A stretch of 64,000 bases of DNA from an uncultured Verrucomicrobiota bacterium (GTDB lineage Bacteria; Verrucomicrobiota; Kiritimatiellia; CAIVKH01), in assembly GCA_937872895.1 (NCBI GenBank), contig CALMUP010000038.1, positions 62,001-126,000 on the forward strand. Reading direction: 5' to 3'. Shown here piece after piece: positions 1 through 7,456 of the stretch. The translations under genes and the position numbers were made by a program. Within the stretch, counting starts at the first letter, position 1, and each line of letters opens with the position of its first letter. The notes under the pieces are model-generated. The model made no database searches, had not been told where the DNA came from, and was given only the letters and a program-made list of their open reading frames with translations.

Positions 1-1
1 G

Positions 2-460
2 AACCTGATCGTGCGCCGCAACGTCAAGTACACCGTTTCCGGCAACGGCGCGGTGGCCGGCTATATCCACCTCGGTGGCAAGGTCGGCGTGCTCCTCGAA
101 GTCGGCTGCGGCAAGGCGGAAACCGCCTCGGCCGAGCTCTTCAAGGAGACGATCAAGGACGTGACCCTGCACATTGCTGCGGCCAACCCGCAGTTCCTAA
201 ACCGCTCCGACGTCGCCGCCGAGGTGATCGCCGCCGAGCGTGAGATCTACGCGAAGCAGGTCGAAGGCAAGCCGGCCAACATCGTTGACAAGATCGTCGA
301 CGGCAAGCTGGAGAAGTACTACAGCCAGATCTGCCTGGTCGAGCAGGGCTTCGTCAAGGATCCCGACCAGACCGTGGCCGACATGCTGGCCGCCCGCGGC
401 AAGGAACTCGGCGACACGCTGACCATCCGCCGCTTCACCCGCTACCAGGTCGGGGTGTAG
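2..460 (+). CDS. tsf: Elongation factor Ts, C-terminal part (5' end outside window)
   Basis: EF-Ts is the guanine nucleotide exchange factor that recycles EF-Tu during translation in the cytoplasm. The reading frame is open from the first bases of the window, so this is the last ~152 residues of a longer protein. The visible part has the EF-Ts core pattern: a segment reading VRRNVKYTVSG, the GYIHLGGKVGVLLEV strand, and the family's C-terminal module with FVKDPDQTVADML. Residues such as AANPQFLNRSDV match the dimerisation region. A rho-independent terminator follows 35 bases after the stop, so tsf ends its transcription unit (usually rpsB-tsf). Nothing looks broken; the truncation is due to the window edge. 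Confidence 0.95.
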   Translation, partial: NLIVRRNVKYTVSGNGAVAGYIHLGGKVGVLLEVGCGKAETASAELFKETIKDVTLHIAAANPQFLNRSDVAAEVIAAEREIYAKQVEGKPANIVDKIVDGKLEKYYSQICLVEQGFVKDPDQTVADMLAARGKELGDTLTIRRFTRYQVGV

Positions 461-495
461 TCACCCGCACGAAGGCCCCCGGGCCGGACGCGCAA

Positions 496-522
496 GGCGG
501 CGATTCCCTCGCCGCCTTTTTT
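496..522 (+). terminator. Rho-independent terminator of tsf
   Basis: A perfect 8-bp stem (GGCGGCGA pairing with TCGCCGCC) with a 5-base loop is followed directly by six T. It stands 35 bases after the tsf stop codon. Confidence 0.9.
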
Positions 523-570
523 ATTGCGCGGCCCGGCCCGTTGCCGGATAAACCCGAAAACGAACGTGAA

Positions 571-600
571 ACCACGGATGAACACGGATAGACACGGATT
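571..600. repeat. Degenerate CACGGAT tandem motif
   Basis: Three successive units of about 11 bases built on CACGGATgaa/gaa/aga are visible. The motif is non-coding and lies downstream of the tsf terminator. It looks like a member of a genome-wide simple repeat family, but only this copy is in the window. Confidence 0.5.
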
Positions 601-702
601 CGCGGGGGTGTACCCTGAATACCACGGTGTTGAAAAGGACCGGGCTCCTTCCTGTGATGAACCCGTTCCACGGTCTTTATCCGGGTGAATCGGTGTTCAT
701 CC

Positions 703-731
703 CCGCCGAAGGCGGATCCGCCTATGGCGGG
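703..731. repeat. GGCGGATCCGCC palindromic interspersed element, copy 1
   Basis: The element reads CCGCCgaaGGCGGaTCCGCCtatGGCGGG, a double hairpin made of alternating CCGCC and GGCGG blocks. A second copy with the same block order and spacing lies at 59116-59145, more than 58 kb away, so this is a dispersed repeat. Confidence 0.7.
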
Positions 732-824
732 CGTGGTTCCTTCAACTCCTGTTTTCGGGATAAAGGCTGGACGCCCGGTTTCCGCTCCTGTTATACCTAA
801 CGCCCGTTTTTTGAGGGACCCGCC

Positions 825-1304
825 ATGGATGAATTGCTGAAATTGCTGAAGAAAAATGCACTCGAAACCCCCGAGGACCTCGCCAAGATGCTCGATCTGC
901 CGGTCGCCGCCGTGAAGGCGAAGATCGCCGAGTACGAGAAGTCCGGCGTGATCCGCGGCTACCAGGCCGTGGTCAACCAGGACCAGCTCGACATCAACCT
1001 CGTCACCGCGGTGATCGAGGTCAAGGTCACCCCGGAACGCGAGGGCGGCTTCAACCACATCGCCGAGCGCATCAGCAAGTTCGAGGAGGTCCAGTCGCTG
1101 TACCTCATGTCCGGCACCTTCGACCTGCTGATCTTCATCTCCGGCCAGTCGCTCAAGGACGTGGCCTTCTTCGTCAGCGACAAGCTGGCGACCATCCCCG
1201 GGGTGATCTCCACCTCGACCCACTTCATGCTGAAAACCTACAAGGACCACGGCGTCCTGATGGAGACCGAGGACGAATATGAACGGCTCAAAGTCTCGCC
1301 CTGA
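825..1304 (+). CDS. Lrp/AsnC-family transcriptional regulator
   Basis: The 159-residue product has the two-part Lrp/AsnC layout. Residues ~1-50 form a short winged helix-turn-helix (TPEDLAKMLDLPVAAVKAKI, then GVIRGYQAVVN), and the rest is the RAM/Lrp ligand-binding fold with a conserved GTFDLLIFI strand. Such proteins are DNA-binding octamers that sense amino acids or related metabolites. The start at 825 is supported by GAGGGACC about 8 bases upstream. Its 3' end overlaps the next gene by 26 bases, so it is probably co-transcribed and translationally coupled with the aminotransferase; a role in controlling that enzyme in response to an amino acid is inference. Confidence 0.9.
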   Translation: MDELLKLLKKNALETPEDLAKMLDLPVAAVKAKIAEYEKSGVIRGYQAVVNQDQLDINLVTAVIEVKVTPEREGGFNHIAERISKFEEVQSLYLMSGTFDLLIFISGQSLKDVAFFVSDKLATIPGVISTSTHFMLKTYKDHGVLMETEDEYERLKVSP

Positions 1305-2469
1305 CCGCATCGCGTCGCACGTGCGCACGATGCCCCCGTCGGGCATCCGCGATTTCTTCGACATCGTCAGCACGATGAAGGATGTCATCAGCCTCGGCAT
1401 CGGCGAACCCGACTTCGTCACCCCGTGGCACATCCGCGAGTCGGCCATCTATTCGCTCGAGCGCGGCATCACCAGCTACACCTCGAACCTCGGCCTGCTG
1501 AAGCTGCGCCAGGCCCTCGCCGGCTACGTCGAGCGCGTGTTCGGCGCGTCCTACAACCCCGCGAACGAGGTGCTGGTCACCGTGGGCGTCAGCGAGGCGC
1601 TCGACCTTGCCATGCGGGCCATCCTCGAGCCGGGCGATGAAGTGATCTTCCACGAGCCCTGCTACGTGTCCTACGGTCCGGTGATCGCCTTCGCCTACGG
1701 CAAGCCCGTGCCGATCCAGACCGATCCGCAGGGCGGCTTCGTCCTCACCGCCGCGCAGGTCGCCGCCGCGATCACCCCGCGCACCCGCGCGATCATCCTG
1801 AACTACCCGAACAACCCGACCGGGGCCTGCCTGCCCGAGGCGGAGCTGAAGGCGATCTGCGACCTCGCGGTGAAGCACGACCTGATCGTCATCGCCGACG
1901 ACATCTACGCGGAACTGTCCTACGACCACCCGCACACCAGCGCGGCGTCGCTGCCCGGCCTGAAGGACCGCACGATCTTCCTGCACGGCTTCTCCAAGGC
2001 GTGGGCGATGACCGGGTTCCGCCTCGGCTACGCCTGCGGCCCGGCCGACCTGATCGGTGCGATGATGAAGATCCACCAGTACACGATGCTCTGCGCCCCG
2101 ATCACCAGCCAGGAAGCGGCCATCGAGGCGCTGAAGCACCCCGACCAGGATATCAACGGCATGAAGGCCGAGTACCAGCGCCGCCGCAACTTCATCCACG
2201 CCTCGTTCACCGAGATGGGCCTGCCCTGCCCGCGCCCGGCCGGCGCGTTCTACGCCTTCCCCAACATCGCCGCCACCGGCATGACCTCCAAGGCCTTCGC
2301 CTACGGACTGCTCGAGGCGGAGAAGGTCGCGGTCGTTCCCGGCACCGCCTTCGGCCCCTGCGGCGAAGGGTATGTACGCTGCTCCTACGCGACCTCGATG
2401 GACCAGATCAAGGAAGCCATGGTCCGCTTCAAGCGCTTCGCCCACCAACGCATGGCCGCCAAGGCCTGA
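1279..2469 (+). CDS. Class I/II PLP-dependent aminotransferase (aspartate aminotransferase-like)
   Basis: A fold-type I aminotransferase of 396 residues. It shows the substrate-side segment SLGIGEPDF (~38-46), the YPNNPTG motif (~176-182), the Asp/Tyr pair of IADDIY (~205-210) that contacts the pyridine ring and phosphate, and the Schiff-base lysine Lys240 in LHGFSK followed by WAMTGFRLGY. A late Arg in GYVRCSY probably binds the substrate carboxylate. The start at 1279 lies inside the Lrp-type gene. The exact amino donor cannot be read from sequence. Family members paired with Lrp-type regulators include aspartate, alanine and aromatic aminotransferases. Confidence 0.93.
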   Translation: MNGSKSRPDRIASHVRTMPPSGIRDFFDIVSTMKDVISLGIGEPDFVTPWHIRESAIYSLERGITSYTSNLGLLKLRQALAGYVERVFGASYNPANEVLVTVGVSEALDLAMRAILEPGDEVIFHEPCYVSYGPVIAFAYGKPVPIQTDPQGGFVLTAAQVAAAITPRTRAIILNYPNNPTGACLPEAELKAICDLAVKHDLIVIADDIYAELSYDHPHTSAASLPGLKDRTIFLHGFSKAWAMTGFRLGYACGPADLIGAMMKIHQYTMLCAPITSQEAAIEALKHPDQDINGMKAEYQRRRNFIHASFTEMGLPCPRPAGAFYAFPNIAATGMTSKAFAYGLLEAEKVAVVPGTAFGPCGEGYVRCSYATSMDQIKEAMVRFKRFAHQRMAAKA

Positions 2470-2549
2470 ACCGGGCAATTTCCGGCCGCGCGCGACCGGG
2501 AAAACCACCCGGAAAAGTTATCCACAGGGAACCGCGTCCCATCAACGGG

Positions 2550-2584
2550 TTACGCAAAAAAGCCCGGTCGATCGGGCCGCGTAA
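2550..2584 (-). terminator. Inverted repeat between convergent genes, possible leftward terminator
   Basis: An outer TTACGC/GCGTAA and an inner GCCCG/CGGGC inverted repeat flank a run of six A. Read leftward this is a GC stem followed by six T. It sits beyond the stop of the leftward ribbon gene. Confidence 0.5.
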
Positions 2585-2611
2585 GCGCTTGGTGGGGAGC
2601 GTGATGCGGTG

Positions 2612-2634
2612 AAAAAAGCCCGCGAAAAACAGGC
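2612..2634 (-). terminator. Probable terminator of the leftward zinc-ribbon gene
   Basis: Read on the minus strand, GCCTG pairs with CGGGC (one G-U) and is followed by six T. It is the nearest such structure downstream of the stop at 2736. Confidence 0.5.
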
Positions 2635-2735
2635 GTTGGAATTATTAACAGTCCGCACGAATCCCTGTGTACAAGTAAAATAAGACGTGGACGTTTGTGC
2701 GGCTGCGACAAAAACGTAGCGAGGTCGGTTGGTGG

Positions 2736-3113
2736 TCAGTTCGAGGGGCTGCGGGTTTCGACCACTTCGGTGATCCGGTCGAGGGCGGCCTGGATCAGGG
2801 CGAGTTCGTCACCGATGCGTTTGATGCACTGGTTGTCGGTGCGCTGTTGTTGCTCGAGGCGGGCGATCTTGGCCTGGAGCTGGCCGAGCATTTCCTCGAT
2901 TTCCACGCGGTGGCGCTCGTCGTCGCTCGGGGTTTCCGCGTCGTGTCCGGCGTTCCAGGCCGGGACCTGGATCTCGTTGTGGCAGTCGGGGCAGACAATC
3001 AGGTAACCGGCGCCGCGGGCGTCGATCTCCAGGCTTTTACCGCACTGCGGGCACTCGAACAGGATGGCGGTGGCGACGGGTTCGGCGGCATCCTCGGAAT
3101 GGTTCGTGTTCAT
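2736..3113 (-). CDS. Small zinc-ribbon protein with coiled-coil tail
   Basis: Translation from the ATG at 3113 gives 125 residues and is preferred over an upstream in-frame start because GGGAG lies about 8 bases before it. The N-terminal part has two CPxC pairs (ECPQCGKSLEI and CPDCHNEIQVP), a typical zinc ribbon. The second half is a charged, heptad-like helix (IEEMLGQLQAKIARLEQQQ) suited to self-association. No enzyme motif is seen. A related ribbon (CxxCG...CPTC...IKVP) is encoded at 44503-44778. Function unknown; a structural or nucleic-acid/protein-binding adaptor is a guess. Confidence 0.75.
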   Translation of the reverse strand: MNTNHSEDAAEPVATAILFECPQCGKSLEIDARGAGYLIVCPDCHNEIQVPAWNAGHDAETPSDDERHRVEIEEMLGQLQAKIARLEQQQRTDNQCIKRIGDELALIQAALDRITEVVETRSPSN

Positions 3114-3262
3114 GGCGCAACTCCCTCTGCTGGGTGAATCATACCCGACACGGGCCCTGTTGTGCATTCCAAAATCCCCGGTTGTGCGGCGAGGGTGTTC
3201 GTTTGTGATCGTCGCGGCGAAGCCTCCTCCCGTAAGCTATGTCCCGCAAACCGGAGGTAGGT

Positions 3263-4210
3263 ATGATCTTGGCGGGCATGTTGGCGGCGGGGTTGGTGCT
3301 GCTGTATTTCGGGGCGGACTGGCTGGTGCGCGGATCATCGCGGTTGGCCTTGCGGGCTGGAGTGGCCCCGTTGGTGGTGGGGTTGACCATTGTGGCCTTC
3401 GGCACGAGCGCCCCGGAGTTGGTCGTCAGCACCAAGGCGGCCCTCAACGGGCAGGGTGGCATTGCCATCGGCAACGTCATCGGCTCCAACATCTTCAACA
3501 TCGCGGTTATCCTGGGCTTGTCCGCGGTGATCCGTCCGTTGGTGGTGCAGTCGCAGTTGGTGCGGTTTGACATGCCGGTGATGATCGGCGTCAGCCTGGT
3601 CTGCTGGTGGCTCTTTTCCGATGGAACGCTGGTGCGGTGGGAGGCCGGGTTGCTGTTCGCGGGCATCGTGGCCTATACCGGATGGAACATCGTGATGGCT
3701 AGGCGTGAAAGGGCGCCGGTGGTGCTCGACGAATTTGCCGCTGCGGCGCCGACCGGCGCGAAGGAGGGTTCCGCCGGAAAAGACCTGCTGCTGATCCTCG
3801 GCGGGCTGGTGTTGCTGGTCGCGGGCTCGCGGTTTCTGGTCGATGCCGCGATCCAGATGGCCCGGATCTGGGGGGTGAGCGAGGCGGTGATCGGATTGAC
3901 CATCGTCGCGGCGGGCACGAGCCTGCCCGAACTTGCCACCTCGGTCATCGCGGCCTTCCGCAAGCAGGATGACATCGCCATCGGCAACGTTGTCGGTTCA
4001 AATGTATTCAACATCCTCGGCATTCTCGGTGTGTCCGGTCTGGTACAGCCGCTCGACGCGACCGGTATCAGCACGATGGACTTCAGCATGATGCTGCTGC
4101 TTGCGGTCATGCTCTGGCCGCTGATGCAGACCGGCATGCGGATCATCCGCTGGGAGGGTGCGTTGCTGGTCGCCGGTTATGGCGCCTATCTCGCCTGGTT
4201 GTGGCCGTGA
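3263..4210 (+). CDS. Na+/Ca2+ antiporter (CaCA family, YrbG-like)
   Basis: An integral inner-membrane exchanger of 315 residues, expected to expel Ca2+ in exchange for Na+ or H+. It contains both inverted alpha-repeats of the CaCA family. The first has GTSAPEL followed by GNVIGSNIFN, the second GTSLPEL followed by GNVVGSNVFN; the acidic residue in each PEL and the Asn in each SN.FN are ion-coordinating in the family. About ten hydrophobic segments are visible, with a central loop near residues 145-175. The ATG at 3263 is chosen because GGAGGT precedes it; an ATG 24 bases upstream lacks a site. Confidence 0.93.
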   Translation: MILAGMLAAGLVLLYFGADWLVRGSSRLALRAGVAPLVVGLTIVAFGTSAPELVVSTKAALNGQGGIAIGNVIGSNIFNIAVILGLSAVIRPLVVQSQLVRFDMPVMIGVSLVCWWLFSDGTLVRWEAGLLFAGIVAYTGWNIVMARRERAPVVLDEFAAAAPTGAKEGSAGKDLLLILGGLVLLVAGSRFLVDAAIQMARIWGVSEAVIGLTIVAAGTSLPELATSVIAAFRKQDDIAIGNVVGSNVFNILGILGVSGLVQPLDATGISTMDFSMMLLLAVMLWPLMQTGMRIIRWEGALLVAGYGAYLAWLWP

Positions 4211-4270
4211 CGCGATCCGGGCGCGGGCGTCCGGAACTTCATCGGGTCACGAGGTTGTGGGGTGGACGAC

Positions 4271-5623
4271 TTATTCCCACGGAATGAGTAGCCACGCGCC
4301 GGATACCAGCGGCCGGGAGGGATCCAGGCCGGGGTTGTGGGCGATCAGGTGGTCCGGCGGGGTGCTGAATTTCAACGCGATGGACGCCACGGTTTCGCCC
4401 GTCTTGATCCGGTAGGGAAAGGTTTCCTCGCTGGTGGATTCCGGCATGGGAAACGAATGTTCGTACTGCTCCTCGTACGGAGGCGGCGGTTCCCAGGGTC
4501 CGTAGTAATCGCGCGCGGTGAGCCGGTTGACGCCGCCGTGTGCATAACCCCCCTGGGCATCCGGGAAATCCTCCGCGCGCCACCGCGCCGGATTGATCCA
4601 GCTCATAGCCTCGGCCGGGTTCTTGGCGACGCCGACGTACATGGTTGGATGGAATGAGCGGGGTTTGCCGGACTCGGTGCTCTGGATGATCAGGTCGAGC
4701 AGCTCCTGCTGCTGGGTATCACGGGCGCTGTGGCGTGCGCTCTTGAGCTGGGGCAATGCGAGCGGGCCGAGCTGGCGCAAGGCATACGCGGCCGCGCCAG
4801 CGTCACCGGAGAGGTCGTTGTCGGAGAGGTGGGGCAGAAGGGTGCGGACCAGGCCCGGGGCGAAGGCGGCCTCGCGGTGGTTCGCCGCGAGCAGGCTGGA
4901 GTATAAGCGAACCGCCGGGTCCGGGTGGTTGAGTTGATTCAGGATGCGCGAGCGGGCCAGCGGATAGACGTTCGAGCCGGCGAGGAAGTCGTAGGCCGCC
5001 GCAGTGTAGGCCAGTTCGCCGTCGTAGGATTCTTCGCCGCCATTCAGCAACTGCAGGGTCACCTCGATCAGGCGCTCGCTGGCCGGATGTTCAGGGCAGA
5101 GGGTGCGCAGCAGGTTCGCGGCGATGTGGCGGCCTTGGGGGTCATCGCTGAACAGGGCCTCCTCGAGGTATGGAACGGCGGTGCAACCGAGTTCCAGCAG
5201 GCGGTAGTAGGCATCGTGGGCGTTCCAGCGGATGTCGTCGTCGCGCAGGTTCCGAACCAGTGCGCGGATCTCGGCGGCGGAACCGGGATCGGTGGCGGGC
5301 GCATCCGAGCCCAGCATGACCGCATCGCCCAGGCGGTAGTCGCCCTCCCCGTCGGATTCATACGAGAGCAGGAAACTCACACGGAGCCGGTCGAGCAGTT
5401 GTTCCAGGGGCAGGTCGCGGAAGGTCGCGTGGACGGTGCGGTCGGTGTTGCTGTAGAACCGCAGCGTCGCTGTTTCGTGCCGGTCGATCGCGGCGAGGAT
5501 CTCCGACAACGGCGCGCCGCTCGCCACCAGGGTGTAGCGGCCTCCCGCCTTCTCCAGCGAAAACGAGGCTCCCCGCGCGGGCAGCAGGCCGGCCAGGATC
5601 AGCAGGAGGAGGATGGTGCGCAT
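4271..5623 (-). CDS. Secreted STN-HEAT-LysM protein
   Basis: A 450-residue exported protein with an unusual domain order. Residues 1-19 are a signal peptide ending in PARGA. Residues ~20-110 resemble the short N-terminal domain of secretins and TonB receptors (LSEILAAIDRHETATLRFY, then LPLEQLLDRLRV). Residues ~130-320 are helical HEAT-like repeats (IRALVRNLRDDDIRWNA, AVPYLEEALFSDD). The last ~47 residues are a LysM module (YRIKTGETVASIALKF...LLIPWE) that should bind peptidoglycan. It is downstream of the ABC transporter operon on the same strand, 78 bases after the permease. A periplasmic scaffold anchored to the cell wall is inferred. Confidence 0.75.
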   Translation of the reverse strand: MRTILLLLILAGLLPARGASFSLEKAGGRYTLVASGAPLSEILAAIDRHETATLRFYSNTDRTVHATFRDLPLEQLLDRLRVSFLLSYESDGEGDYRLGDAVMLGSDAPATDPGSAAEIRALVRNLRDDDIRWNAHDAYYRLLELGCTAVPYLEEALFSDDPQGRHIAANLLRTLCPEHPASERLIEVTLQLLNGGEESYDGELAYTAAAYDFLAGSNVYPLARSRILNQLNHPDPAVRLYSSLLAANHREAAFAPGLVRTLLPHLSDNDLSGDAGAAAYALRQLGPLALPQLKSARHSARDTQQQELLDLIIQSTESGKPRSFHPTMYVGVAKNPAEAMSWINPARWRAEDFPDAQGGYAHGGVNRLTARDYYGPWEPPPPYEEQYEHSFPMPESTSEETFPYRIKTGETVASIALKFSTPPDHLIAHNPGLDPSRPLVSGAWLLIPWE

Positions 5624-5701
5624 GGGATGCCATCAAGGAACACGAAAATCCCGCGCGACGGAATCCTTTTCTTGCGGAAATAATCCACTGGCCCGGGCGG
5701 C

Positions 5702-7408
5702 CTACACGCGGAAGATCGCGCCCATCTTCTTGCCGAGGATCAGGCTGCTGCCGATGATCGTCACGGTCAGGAACATCATCGCCCAGACGCCGAGCGCGGA
5801 AGCGATGTACTTGCCGGTGCCGATGAGCTGGAATAGCTCGTAGATGGTCTTGGTAATGGGGTAAAACTCCTCGCGCTGGGCGAGCATCAGGCTGTCCGAG
5901 ACCTCGAGCATGCTGAACGAGAAGGCGAGCAGGCCGCCGGCGATCAGGTTGGCCATGATCAGCGGGATGGTGATCTTGCGGAGCGTCGTCCACAGGCTCG
6001 CGCCAAGGTTGGCCGCGGCCTCCTCGAGGGTCACCGAGGTCTGCTGCAGACCGGCCACCGCCGAGCGCACCATGTAGGGCAGGCGGCGGATCGCGTAGGC
6101 GACCACGAGGAACAGCGTCGGGTTGGTGCGCACGTCGAGCAGGTTCTGCCAGAACGGCTGTTCCTTCACCCAGTCCTGGTTGCTCAGGTACGAGCTGATG
6201 GCGAGGTAGCCGAAGGCCATGACCAGGCCGGGCACGGCGAGCGGCAGCATGGCCAGCGCATCGAGCACGCCGCGCAACGGGATGGTCGATCGCACCACCA
6301 CGTAGGCGATGGCGATGCCGAGCACGGTATTGAACATCACGGCGAGAACCGAGTAGAACAGGCTGTTGCGGATGCTGCTCACCGTCATCGAGTGGCCGAG
6401 CGCCTCGATGTAGTTCGCGGTGGTGAATTCCTGGGGCAGGATGCTCTGGTACCAGCTTCCCGGCACGCTGAAGCTGGTGGCGATCACGCCGAGGTGCGGG
6501 GTCAGGGCGACGAAGATGACGAAGGCGAAGGGCAGCAGCACCAGCCAGCCCTTGAGCCCGCGCGCCTCCACGGTGGCCGACACCGTCGCGGCCTTGCTCT
6601 GCATGGCGTAGGCCTTGCCCCCGAACACGAACTTGCCGAACGCGTAGAGGGACACGCTCATCGCCAGCATCACGAAGACCAGCGCGTAGGGGAAGGGGTT
6701 GGTCCCGATTTCCTTGAGCGCATCGAAGACCTGCACCGAGGCGCACTTCGTGAAGTTCATGATCAGCGGGGTGCCGAGTTCGGTGAAGCTCCAGATGAAC
6801 ACGATGGTGCCGCCGGCAAACAGGCCGGGCATGATCAGGGGTAGCGTGATCTTGAAGAACTTCTTCGCGCCACGGCAGCCGAGGTTGGCCGCCGCTTCCT
6901 CCATCGCCGGATCAATGTTGGCCAGTGCCGCCGAGGCGTTGAGGTACATGATCGGATAGAGCGCGAGGGCCTGCAGGCTGATCACGCCCCAGTACTGCAG
7001 CTTGCCCAGCCAGTCGATCGGGCCGAGACCGAGCATGACGTTGAGTCCTCCGTAGAGGCCGAGGATCTGCTGGAAGCCGATCGCCCCGACGAACGGGGGA
7101 AGGATCATCGGCACCAGGATCAGGCCGCTGACCAGCTTCTTGCCGGGGAAGTCGTACTTGTTGCCAAGCCAGGCCAGCGGCACGGCGATCAGCGTGACCA
7201 GCGTGGTCGTGCCGATGGCGAGCAGCAGGCTGTTGATCAGACCCTCGGTGTACACCGGGTTCTGGAACACGCCGCGCAGGTAGGCCAGGGTGAAGCGTCC
7301 ATCCACGATGAACCCGCCCTTCACCACCATCCACAACGGGGCGATGAACAGGAACCCGAAGATCACCGAGACGAGGATGAAGATCGACCATGAAAGTTTG
7401 GCGCGCAT
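5702..7408 (-). CDS. ABC transporter double permease (Fe3+/putrescine type)
   Basis: The 568-residue inner-membrane protein contains two fused binding-protein-dependent permease domains, about twelve membrane segments in all. Each half has an EAA loop that docks on the ATPase: EEAAANLGCRGAKKFFKITL near residue 190 and EEAAANLGASLWTTLRKITI near 490. This fused form is typical of FbpB/SfuB iron permeases and of 2-aminoethylphosphonate or spermidine-like systems. It is the last transporter gene of a three-gene leftward operon (ATPase 9217-10320, binding protein 7422-9203) and starts 13 bases after the binding-protein stop. Confidence 0.9.
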   Translation of the reverse strand: MRAKLSWSIFILVSVIFGFLFIAPLWMVVKGGFIVDGRFTLAYLRGVFQNPVYTEGLINSLLLAIGTTTLVTLIAVPLAWLGNKYDFPGKKLVSGLILVPMILPPFVGAIGFQQILGLYGGLNVMLGLGPIDWLGKLQYWGVISLQALALYPIMYLNASAALANIDPAMEEAAANLGCRGAKKFFKITLPLIMPGLFAGGTIVFIWSFTELGTPLIMNFTKCASVQVFDALKEIGTNPFPYALVFVMLAMSVSLYAFGKFVFGGKAYAMQSKAATVSATVEARGLKGWLVLLPFAFVIFVALTPHLGVIATSFSVPGSWYQSILPQEFTTANYIEALGHSMTVSSIRNSLFYSVLAVMFNTVLGIAIAYVVVRSTIPLRGVLDALAMLPLAVPGLVMAFGYLAISSYLSNQDWVKEQPFWQNLLDVRTNPTLFLVVAYAIRRLPYMVRSAVAGLQQTSVTLEEAAANLGASLWTTLRKITIPLIMANLIAGGLLAFSFSMLEVSDSLMLAQREEFYPITKTIYELFQLIGTGKYIASALGVWAMMFLTVTIIGSSLILGKKMGAIFRV

Positions 7409-7413
7409 CGGGA

Positions 7414-7456
7414 TGAGAGGGTTAATGGTTAATGGGGGATGGGGATGGGGAGGGGA
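7414..7456. repeat. TTAATGG/GGGGATGG interspersed repeat at the 3' end of the binding-protein gene
   Basis: This stretch (GGTTAATGGTTAATGGGGG then GATGGGGATGGGGAGGGG) matches the wording of the non-coding repeats at 58948-59170 and 60275-60360. Here it encodes the last ~10 residues (PSPSPSPINH) and stop codon of the binding protein. Confidence 0.65.

Larger units (their letters stand above)
523..824. other. Intergenic region with two interspersed repeat types
   Basis: No gene is seen here. Near 571-600 there are three degenerate iterations of CACGGATGAA/CACGGATAGA, and 690-700 carries the inverse wording (GGTGTTCATCC). At 703-731 there is a GGCGGATCCGCC-centred palindrome, listed separately. 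The last 25 bases hold a probable ribosome binding site (GAGGGACC) for the Lrp-type gene. Confidence 0.6.

Noticed and set aside
1288-2508. 406-codon minus-strand frame opposite the aminotransferase
   Set aside because: The aminotransferase frame contains the full PLP motif set; this frame has no recognisable domain.
2518-2526. A perfect DnaA box (TTATCCACA) between convergent genes, considered as replication origin
   Set aside because: Only one exact box is present; the nearest similar word (near 2665) has two mismatches, there is no AT-rich unwinding tract or dnaA gene, and one 9-mer can occur by chance.
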